Part shown: one piece after another, positions 57,763 to 64,000 of the stretch | How the letters are laid out: each line of letters begins with the position of its first letter | Numbering within the stretch: position 1 is the stretch's first letter | NCBI GenBank assembly: GCA_041390105.1 | Contig: JAWKQO010000001.1 | Location: 186,001-250,000 of the forward strand | DNA: 64,000 nt | From: Gemmatimonadota bacterium | Lineage (GTDB): Bacteria; Gemmatimonadota; Gemmatimonadetes; Longimicrobiales; Gaopeijiaceae | Direction of reading: 5' to 3' | The notes under the pieces: model-generated | What the model saw: the letters and a program-made list of their open reading frames with translations, nothing else | The model's database searches: none | What the model was told of the DNA's origin: nothing | Program-made: the position numbers and the translations under genes

Positions 57763-59382
57763 TCAGCCGAGCTCCCCTCCGAGATCCAGGAGCATCTCCG
57801 GCGTGTCGACGTCCAGAAGCACCCCGGGATCGTCGAAGGAGACCTCGACCACGTCGGCGTGGAGCTCGCTCAGCAGCGACCGAGCCCCGGCGTCGCCGCG
57901 AAGAGTGCGCAGCGCCTCGAAGTGGTGAGCGCCCCACAGCACCGGATTGCCGCGTCGGCGCGCGTGGACCGGGACGCACACCGTTCGCCCTTCCGCCGGT
58001 GAGAACGCGTCGATGAGGCGGTCGACATGGGCGGGCTGGACCTGCGGCATGTCGCCCAGCGCCACCACTACGCCAGCGGGTCGCTCCGCCGACAACGCGT
58101 CGATCCCCGCGCGCAAGGACGAGCTCAGGCCGTCGGCGAAGTCGGGGTTATGGACGAAGCGGAGGGGGCGCCCTGCCAGCGCCCGCTCCACGTCCTCTGC
58201 GTCGGCGCCCGTCACCACCACCACCGGCGAGGCGCGCGACGCGAGCAAGGCGTCGGCCGCCCAGGCCACCAAGGGCTTGCCGCGCAGCGTGCGCGTGAGC
58301 TTGTTGGCGCCCCCCATGCGCGTCGACCTCCCGGCGGCCAGCAAGAGGCCGGCGATCCCCCGGGGAGCGTCCCCACCGGCGGGCTGAGCGCGCGGCTGAC
58401 CCCGGGCAGCGCTCTCCTTGTACAGCCCGCCCGCACCCAGCGAGGCGAACCAGCGGGCATCGAGCTCGAGGCCTGCCATGGCCCGTTCCAGCACCGGATC
58501 GAAACCGCTGCGGGTGGGGGAGCGAGCGCAGCCGGGAACGCCCAGCACCGTGGCCTGCCCATGGCTCCCGTGGAACAACAGGTTTCCCGGGTCGGCCGGG
58601 ATGCCCACCCTCGTGATCCGGCCGCCCGCGCGCACCAGGGCTTCCGGAAGGACATCGTTTCGGTGACTGGTCTGGGAGGCGCCGAACAGGAGCAGGAGGT
58701 CCACGCCCTCTCCGAGGTGCGCTGCGATGGTCCGGGCCACGGCCGCTCGGTCATGCGGAACCACATCGACGCGCCGAAGGCGGCTCCCCAGTAGGAGCAG
58801 CCGTTCGCCCACGGCGTCGATCGCGCGCTGAGCGCGGCGCTCGGGTTCGTGATGGGCTCGCGTGATGATGAGACTGACGCGAAGGGGCTGGAACGGGGCC
58901 AGCCCAAGGGGTGGGGCATCGGCCAACACGGACGTCACTGCCTTCACGGAGGCGGCAGGCACCGCAAACGGGATGATCTTGACGGTCGCCACGAGCTGAC
59001 CGGCGCGGACCGGAGCACCGCTCGCCAACGTGGACAGGGTGATGGCGTCGTCGACGCAGTTCGCGTCGGTCAGTCGTGCCTCGTCCAGCAGCACCAGGCC
59101 GGCGGCCTGGGCGGTGAGGTTGGCTCTCCCGAGCATCGGTGCATCCACGCCCAGATGGGGGCCGCACAAGGCGAGGGCGACCTGATGCGCTGCCTGATCC
59201 TCCGCGAGATCGTCTGCCTCCAGGTGTACCGCCTCGACCTGCCCGATGCCTTCGCTGCGCAGGCGGTCCATCTCGACGTCGCCGAGGGTCGTTCCCTTCA
59301 ACAACACTCCATCCCTGAGCCGTACCGAGTGGGCCAGGACCGCGCCTTGGGCCTCGTCGAGGGGCGTCGGTTCGAAACGCAC
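57763..59382 (-). CDS. MoeA-like molybdopterin-binding/MocA nucleotidyltransferase fusion
   Basis: This gene encodes 539 residues. The N-terminal ~330 residues resemble molybdopterin-binding (MoeA/CinA-like) proteins, with a 'LLLLFGASQTSHRNDVLPEA' segment and 'TRVGIPADPGNLLFHG'. From ~345 the NTP-transferase domain starts with 'GIAGLLLAAGRSTRMGGANK', the classic MobA/MocA nucleotide-binding motif, followed by 'VALGDMPQVQPAHVDRLI'. It would activate molybdenum cofactor to the cytosine dinucleotide (MCD) form used by xanthine-dehydrogenase-like enzymes. It lies 3 bp after xdhC's second part and belongs to the same operon. The molybdoenzyme itself is not in the window. Confidence 0.85.
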   Translation of the reverse strand: MRFEPTPLDEAQGAVLAHSVRLRDGVLLKGTTLGDVEMDRLRSEGIGQVEAVHLEADDLAEDQAAHQVALALCGPHLGVDAPMLGRANLTAQAAGLVLLDEARLTDANCVDDAITLSTLASGAPVRAGQLVATVKIIPFAVPAASVKAVTSVLADAPPLGLAPFQPLRVSLIITRAHHEPERRAQRAIDAVGERLLLLGSRLRRVDVVPHDRAAVARTIAAHLGEGVDLLLLFGASQTSHRNDVLPEALVRAGGRITRVGIPADPGNLLFHGSHGQATVLGVPGCARSPTRSGFDPVLERAMAGLELDARWFASLGAGGLYKESAARGQPRAQPAGGDAPRGIAGLLLAAGRSTRMGGANKLTRTLRGKPLVAWAADALLASRASPVVVVTGADAEDVERALAGRPLRFVHNPDFADGLSSSLRAGIDALSAERPAGVVVALGDMPQVQPAHVDRLIDAFSPAEGRTVCVPVHARRRGNPVLWGAHHFEALRTLRGDAGARSLLSELHADVVEVSFDDPGVLLDVDTPEMLLDLGGELG

Positions 59383-59385
59383 AGA

Positions 59386-60069
59386 TCAGCGGTTCCGCAG
59401 CGCCGCCAGGATCTCCGCGAGCACCGCCAGCGCGATCTCGGCCGGTGTGCGCGCGCCCAGGTCCAGCCCGATCGGCGCGTGGATGCGCTCGAGCTCGGCT
59501 GCGCTCACGCCATGGTCGCGCAGCCGCTCCATCCGGCGCGCGTGCGTGCGCCGGCTGCCCAGCGCCCCCACGTAGAAGGCATCTGACGCGAGGGCGCGGA
59601 CGAGCGCGGGGTCGTCCAGTTTCGGGTCGTGGGTGAGAGCGACCACGGCGGTTCGCGGGTCGGGCGCGAGCTCGGCGAGCGCCGGCTCCGGCCAGGTGGT
59701 GACGAGCCGCACGCCGGGGAAGCGTTCTGACGTGGCCCAGGCGGTGCGTGGGTCGATGACGATGATCTCGAAGCCCACCAGCGGACCGAGCGCGGCCAGG
59801 GCCTGGGCGATGTGCACTGCGCCCACCACCAGGATGCGGGGTGGCGGATTGAACGGCCGGAGAAACCAGGGTGAGCCGGCCAGCTCGTGCACGGCGGCGG
59901 CATCGCGGGACAACGCGCTCTCGGCCGCTGCCACCAGGTCGGGCCGGATCCCCTCGGACTGGTGAGGGCGAACCACCGCTGACGCTCCGGTCGCGAGGTC
60001 GGTGGCCAGCACGCGGGGCTCACGGTCCCGCGAGCGAGCCGCGAGCTCCTCGAGCAGAGCGCGCTTCAT
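59386..60069 (-). CDS. XdhC-family C-terminal part (Rossmann domain)
   Basis: This gene encodes 227 residues from the ATG at 60069. It has the XdhC Rossmann fold ('PPRILVVGAVHIAQALAAL', with an acidic end 'EIIVIDPRTAW') and the family segments 'VVALTHDPKLDDPAL', 'FYVGALGSRRTHARRMERL' and 'IHAPIGLDLGARTPAEIALA'. XdhC inserts sulfurated MCD cofactor into molybdenum hydroxylases. Its ATG overlaps the TGA of the upstream gene, which carries the N-terminal XdhC_CoxI domain, so the normally single protein is split in two. Confidence 0.88.
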   Translation of the reverse strand: MKRALLEELAARSRDREPRVLATDLATGASAVVRPHQSEGIRPDLVAAAESALSRDAAAVHELAGSPWFLRPFNPPPRILVVGAVHIAQALAALGPLVGFEIIVIDPRTAWATSERFPGVRLVTTWPEPALAELAPDPRTAVVALTHDPKLDDPALVRALASDAFYVGALGSRRTHARRMERLRDHGVSAAELERIHAPIGLDLGARTPAEIALAVLAEILAALRNR

Positions 60070-60386
60070 TCGACGCGCTCGATCCAGATCTCCACCTGGC
60101 CACCACAGGCCAGGCCGACCTCCCACGCCATCTCGTCGGTCACCCCGTACGACACCCGCCGCGGCTCTCCGCTGCGGATCACGCCCAGGGCCTCGTCGAC
60201 CACCGCGTTCTCCACACACCCGCCGGAGACCGATCCGACGAACTCGCCACGGTCGTTGACCGCCAGAAAGCTGCCGGCGGCGCGGGGGGCAGACCCCCAG
60301 GTCTGCAGGACGGTCGCGAGGGCGACACCGCGGTCCTGTCTGCGCCAGGCAAGAGCTTGCGCGAGCACCTCTCGATCGGTTCCCAT
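60066..60386 (-). CDS. XdhC-family N-terminal part (XdhC_CoxI domain)
   Basis: This gene encodes 106 residues from the ATG at 60386. It consists of the XdhC_CoxI domain alone: 'VALATVLQTWGSAPRAAGSF' and 'GSVSGGCVENAVVDEAL'. It is followed by the Rossmann part in a one-base-shifted overlap (ATGA). A split XdhC operon occurs in several lineages; here the clean overlap argues against a sequencing error. It should act in molybdoenzyme maturation together with the next two genes. Confidence 0.85.
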   Translation of the reverse strand: MGTDREVLAQALAWRRQDRGVALATVLQTWGSAPRAAGSFLAVNDRGEFVGSVSGGCVENAVVDEALGVIRSGEPRRVSYGVTDEMAWEVGLACGGQVEIWIERVE

Positions 60387-60450
60387 GTCTGGAATGTGAC
60401 CGCCGCTTCGGGCCGGAGGCAACGCCGCCCCCCTCGCTGGAGAGCTTGTG

Positions 60451-62832
60451 ATGTCTCGACTGCACAACCGCTGGTGGATCTGGGCGGCGCTGTGGATCGT
60501 CGGGTGCGCCGACCCGAGCCGTCCCGGGGGGGATCCCGCCCGCATCGATCCCCCCGAGTCGCTGGTCGTCGCAGTCGAGCGCTTGCGCGCCTTCATCCAC
60601 GAGGAGATGGAGGCGAAGGGATTGCCCGCTCTGTCCGTCGTGCTGGTGGACGATCAGACCCCCGTCTGGGCGGAGGGCTTCGGGTGGGAGCGTCCGGCCG
60701 ATTCCGTTCCCGCCGACGCCAATACGGTGTATCGGGTCGGGTCCGTGTCCAAGCTGTTCACCGATCTCGCCGTCATGCAGCGCGTCGAGCGTGGTGAGCT
60801 CGATCTCGACGGCCCCATCCAGGACGTCCTCCCCGATCTGCACCCCCAGGCGGCGGAAGGAGCGCTCATCACGCTGCGCCAATTGATGTCGCATCGGTCG
60901 GGGCTGGTTCGAGAGCCCCCCGTCGGCCACTACTTCGACGACAGGGGTCCCACGCTGACCGAAACAGTGAACAGCCTCTCACGGACCGCGCTGGTGCTTC
61001 CGCCCCAGACCCGCACCAAGTACTCCAATGCGGGCATCGCGGCCGTCGGCTTCGCGCTCGAGGAGCACGCGGGCGAAGATTTCGCGGGCTTGCTGCAGCG
61101 AGAGGTGCTCGCTCCTCTGGGGATGCGCTCGAGTGGCTTCGAGCCCACGGAGGGTATCCGCGCGCGTCTGGCGGCTGCCACGATGTGGACGTTGGACGGC
61201 CGCGAGTTCGACGCCCCCACCTTCCAGTTGGGGATGGCCCCCGCGGGCAGCATGTACGCGACCGTGCTCGACCTGGGCCGCTTCCTCAGCATGCTCTTCG
61301 CGGGGGGGACCGGCCCGGGGGGCCGGATCGTCGAGGCCGAGACGCTGGAGAGCATGTGGACACCGCAGTTCCAGCCCGAGGGCACCAGGACGGGAGCCGG
61401 TCTGGGGTTCTTTGTCTCCGAGCTGGACGGACGACGCGTGGTGCGGCACGGCGGCGCCATCTACGGCTTCGCCACCGAGCTGGCGGCGCTCCCCGACGAA
61501 CGGCTGGGGGTGGTGGTGGTCACGTCGATGGACATCGCCAACCCGGTCGTCGAGCGCATCGCGACCGCGGCACTGCGCTCGGCCTTGGCGGTGCGCACGG
61601 GTGCCGACCTTCCCGAGCTGGCACCGACCGAACCGTTGAGCCCGGAGCGAGCGGAGCGGCTGGAGGGCCGCTACGTCGATGCCGACGGCGTCGCGTCGAT
61701 CGACCTGCTGGAGCGGGGTGGCCGGTTGTATCTGGAGTTCGTTGCCGGCGGCTCGCGGGTGGAGCTGCGCGAACGAGGAGACACGCTGATCGCCGACGAC
61801 CGAACCGGATACGGCGGCTACTTCGTGGAGGCCGGCGACGGGATCCGCTCCCGGGCGGGGTCTTCGTACCGGCGCATCGCGGTGCCGGAGCCGCCCGCCG
61901 CCCCCGAACGCTGGGCGGGGCTGGTCGGCGAATACGGCTGGGATCACAACACGCTGTATGTCCTCGAACAGGACGGGCAGCTGCAGGCGTTGATCGAATG
62001 GTTCTTCCGCTACCCACTCCTGGAGGAGGCCTCCGACCGTTTCCGATTCCCCGACGCGGGGCTCTACGACCACGAAACCCTGGTGTTCGAGCGAGACGGC
62101 CAGGGTCGAGCCACGCGCGCGATCCTCGCCGGGTCGGTGGTCTTCGAGCGCCGCGCCCTCTCGGGGGAAGACGGCAGCACCTTCCGGATCAATCCGCTGC
62201 GGACCGCCGAGCAGTTGCGGCCCGAGGCCCTGGCCGCTCAACCACCCGAGGAGGTCGGCGACTTCCGCGACCCGGAGCTGGTCGAGTTGGTGACGCTCGA
62301 TCCGACCATCCGCCTCGACATCCGCTACGCCACCACCAACAACTTCATGGGCGAGCGGTTCTACGAGCAGCCCCGCGCTTTCCTGCAGCGTCCCGCCGCC
62401 GAGGCCCTGGTGCGCGCGCACCAGGCCTTGGAGCGGCACGGCTATGGCCTGCTCGTCCACGACGGGTACCGACCCTGGTACGTGACGCGCATGTTCTGGG
62501 ACGCCACTCCTCCGGATCAGCGCCTCTTCGTGGCGGACCCTTCCTCGGGGTCCCGGCACAACCGGGGTGCGGCCGTGGATCTGACGCTCTTCGACCGACG
62601 TACGGGCGTGCCGGTGCAGATGGTCAGTGGGTACGACGAGTTCTCGGACCGGGCCTTCCCCGACTATCCGGGTGGCACCGACCACCAGCGCTGGCTGCGA
62701 GAGCTGCTGCGCGAGGCCATGGAGGACGAGGGCTTTCAGGTGTACGAATGGGAGTGGTGGCACTTCGACTATGGCGAGTGGCGCCGGTATCCCATCCTCA
62801 ACCAGACGTTCGATCAGATCCCCCCGGCGTGA
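60451..62832 (+). CDS. Serine beta-lactamase-like/D-Ala-D-Ala dipeptidase fusion lipoprotein
   Basis: This gene encodes 793 residues from the ATG at 60451, with GGAGAG upstream and a lipobox I-V-G-C at residue 19. The N-terminal ~370 residues form a class C beta-lactamase/penicillin-binding-protein-like domain: S98-V-S-K101 (S-x-x-K), Y-S-N ('TKYSNAG') and 'VVRHGGAIYG' (the K/H-x-G motif). A linker of DUF3471-like beta domain follows (~390-590). The C-terminal ~190 residues are an M15D peptidase like VanX/DdpX: 'DIRYATTNNFMGERFYEQ', 'SRHNRGAAVDLTLFD' and 'EWEWWHFDYGE' hold the zinc ligands and catalytic Glu. Such a protein could cut D,D-peptides or peptidoglycan fragments in the periplasm. 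Confidence 0.88.
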   Translation: MSRLHNRWWIWAALWIVGCADPSRPGGDPARIDPPESLVVAVERLRAFIHEEMEAKGLPALSVVLVDDQTPVWAEGFGWERPADSVPADANTVYRVGSVSKLFTDLAVMQRVERGELDLDGPIQDVLPDLHPQAAEGALITLRQLMSHRSGLVREPPVGHYFDDRGPTLTETVNSLSRTALVLPPQTRTKYSNAGIAAVGFALEEHAGEDFAGLLQREVLAPLGMRSSGFEPTEGIRARLAAATMWTLDGREFDAPTFQLGMAPAGSMYATVLDLGRFLSMLFAGGTGPGGRIVEAETLESMWTPQFQPEGTRTGAGLGFFVSELDGRRVVRHGGAIYGFATELAALPDERLGVVVVTSMDIANPVVERIATAALRSALAVRTGADLPELAPTEPLSPERAERLEGRYVDADGVASIDLLERGGRLYLEFVAGGSRVELRERGDTLIADDRTGYGGYFVEAGDGIRSRAGSSYRRIAVPEPPAAPERWAGLVGEYGWDHNTLYVLEQDGQLQALIEWFFRYPLLEEASDRFRFPDAGLYDHETLVFERDGQGRATRAILAGSVVFERRALSGEDGSTFRINPLRTAEQLRPEALAAQPPEEVGDFRDPELVELVTLDPTIRLDIRYATTNNFMGERFYEQPRAFLQRPAAEALVRAHQALERHGYGLLVHDGYRPWYVTRMFWDATPPDQRLFVADPSSGSRHNRGAAVDLTLFDRRTGVPVQMVSGYDEFSDRAFPDYPGGTDHQRWLRELLREAMEDEGFQVYEWEWWHFDYGEWRRYPILNQTFDQIPPA

Positions 62833-62889
62833 GGCGGCCCGCAGCGATGCGGATGCTCCGGCGCTCGGGGGAGTCTCCGCTCGCCACGG

Positions 62890-63252
62890 TCAGCGCGATT
62901 TGCGGTCCCCGTCCGCGACCATCCAGCTGAGGATGACCGACACGATCGAGATCACCAGGGCTCCCGCGATGGCGGGCCCGAGTCCGTCCACCTGCAGGAC
63001 CGACGACAGCGCCGAGGTCAGCCAGAGCATGAGGCCGTTGATCACCAGCGTGAACAGGCCGAGCGACAGGAAGATCAGAGGAAGGGACAGTAGCTTGACC
63101 ACCGGCTTGATCATTGCATTGACCAATCCGAAGATGACGGCCACGACCAGGATGCCGAACCCATCCCCCGTCAGCGACACGCCGTCCACCAGGCGGGCGG
63201 CTGCCCACAGCGCGGCTGCATTGATGAGCAAGCGAAGAATCAGAGAGCGCAT
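62890..63252 (-). CDS. Phage holin family protein (4-TMS type)
   Basis: This gene encodes 120 residues from the ATG at 63252. It has four hydrophobic segments (about 8-22, 28-48, 55-75 and 88-108). The block 'FGLVNAMIKPVVKLLSLPL' is the signature of the PF04020-like 'phage holin, superfamily IV' proteins, which are common in bacterial chromosomes without any phage. Its function is unknown and no phage genes surround it. It is divergent from the truncated DUF4105 gene. Confidence 0.85.
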   Translation of the reverse strand: MRSLILRLLINAAALWAAARLVDGVSLTGDGFGILVVAVIFGLVNAMIKPVVKLLSLPLIFLSLGLFTLVINGLMLWLTSALSSVLQVDGLGPAIAGALVISIVSVILSWMVADGDRKSR

Positions 63253-63427
63253 GGGTGATCTCGACCGGTTTGGGTTTCTGCGGCCGTCCCTACGGAGATC
63301 CGCGGGCGTGTGTGTCGGCGGCCGGTCGCAGCCACCGCCCGGAGAGGGGTTCAGGGGGCGCTCCGCCCGTGAGCCGGCTCCCTCCGGGGAGCCCCGCCGT
63401 CCGCACTCAAGGTAGAGCCACTCTTCC

Positions 63428-64000
63428 ATGCCCTCCAAACGCCGTGGCCGCATGTGGATCCTAGCTGCAGGTCTGGTCGTCCTCGTGGGAGCGGCCTTCT
63501 GGTTGACGCTGACGCCGCCCATCGGTGGCGACTGGGCCGATGACCATGCCGAGCTGCCGGCGGTGCGCTTCGACGGCCAGCGCGTCACCATCCAGGGCTA
63601 TCGCAACTTCACCTACCGCTCGGCGGACGAGTACGAGGCGCGCTACGAGACGCGCGAGTTGGACCTCGACCAGCTGGAGAGCGTGTGGTATGTGCTGGTG
63701 CCGTTCTCCACGGATTGGCGCGGTCCGGCGCATTCGTTCCTCAGCTTCGGCTTTGCCGATTCGACCTACGTCTCGGTTTCCGTCGAGGCGAGGCGACAGC
63801 GCGGAGAGCCCTATTCCATGCTGGGCGGTCTTCTCCATCGTTTTCAGGTGATCTACGTCGTGGGCGCGGAGCGCGATCTCCTCGGCGTGCGTGCCGTTCA
63901 CCGTGAGGACGACGTCTACCTGTACCCCATTCGGGCCACACCCGAGGGCGCCCGGGCCTTGTTCGTCGAGATGCTGCGGCGCGCAGACCAGCTACGCGAG
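63428..64000 (+). CDS. DUF4105-like periplasmic membrane protein, truncated by window edge
   Basis: Translation from ATG 63428 stays open to the right edge, giving 191 residues of an incomplete gene. An N-terminal membrane anchor (residues 9-26) is followed by a domain matching DUF4105 (Lnb-type N-terminal periplasmic domain): 'WYVLVPFSTDWRGPAHSFLS', 'FGFADSTYVSVSVEARRQRG', 'YSMLGGLLHRFQVIYVVGAE' and 'DVYLYPIRATPEGARALF'. The His in 'GPAHSF' and the Glu/Arg in 'SVEAR' are the conserved positions. The domain's biochemical role is unknown. The stop lies outside the window. Confidence 0.85.
   Translation, partial: MPSKRRGRMWILAAGLVVLVGAAFWLTLTPPIGGDWADDHAELPAVRFDGQRVTIQGYRNFTYRSADEYEARYETRELDLDQLESVWYVLVPFSTDWRGPAHSFLSFGFADSTYVSVSVEARRQRGEPYSMLGGLLHRFQVIYVVGAERDLLGVRAVHREDDVYLYPIRATPEGARALFVEMLRRADQLRE

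Noticed and set aside
1..64000. CRISPR arrays, rRNA genes, insertion sequences and prophage
   Set aside because: I saw no regularly spaced direct repeats, no rRNA-like sequence, and no transposase, integrase or phage structural genes. The holin-like gene at 62890 is of a chromosomal family.

Overview
The window is a dense, GC-rich (roughly two-thirds G+C by eye) bacterial chromosome segment with no rRNA, CRISPR array or recognisable insertion sequence. It encodes a Gram-negative envelope: TolC-type outer-membrane channels, a patatin carrying an Omp85-like barrel, beta-barrel proteins and many lipobox lipoproteins. The mix of 6-bladed propeller proteins, a choice-of-anchor B protein, VCBS-repeat lipoproteins, a GCSID-motif protein and ordinary LexA/PyrB/ScpAB/TrkAH genes suggests Gemmatimonadota or a near relative. 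That assignment is an inference from gene content, not from a marker tree.

Layout. (1) 1-4.3 kb: a truncated membrane protein, then a cassette of a small six-cysteine secreted peptide, a thioredoxin-like protein and a propeller lipoprotein, followed by a TolB-like propeller. (2) 4.5-13.6 kb: an RND efflux operon (adaptor, TolC, two different permeases). (3) 13.6-31.8 kb: mostly housekeeping genes: gltX, a LexA-like repressor that appears to have lost its autoprotease residues, tadA, an NhaC-type antiporter, pyrB-pyrC behind a short leader ORF, rpsT, a site-2 protease, scpA-scpB, a pseudouridine synthase, an unknown Rossmann-fold protein, upp, trkA-trkH, a tRNA(CAU), a GGQ release-factor-like protein, an AI-2E-type exporter and a GCSID protein. 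(4) 31.8-37.9 kb: cold-shock protein, YheT-like hydrolase, M1 aminopeptidase lipoprotein and a HEAT-cyclophilin fusion lipoprotein. (5) 38-45.2 kb: a TetR regulator and the TolC-adaptor-RND operon it probably controls; similar 17-bp operator-like sites lie in front of both. (6) 45.2-53 kb: beta-barrel protein, glycosyltransferase and a run of secreted propeller/VCBS proteins. (7) 53-64 kb: MenH-like hydrolase, secreted hydrolase, patatin, a molybdenum-enzyme maturation operon (xdhC split in two plus a MoeA-like/MocA fusion), a serine beta-lactamase-like/D-Ala-D-Ala dipeptidase fusion, a holin-like membrane protein and a truncated DUF4105 gene.

Regulatory reading. Several promoters have TTGAC(A/C/G) -35 boxes and, in three clear cases, TAGC(C/T)T -10 boxes. 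Operons are tight, with frequent ATGA/GTGA overlaps. The least explained items are the Cys-rich peptide/thioredoxin/propeller cassette, the non-cleavable LexA-like repressor, the two domain-fusion lipoproteins and a near-perfect 18-bp palindrome at 53049-53066.
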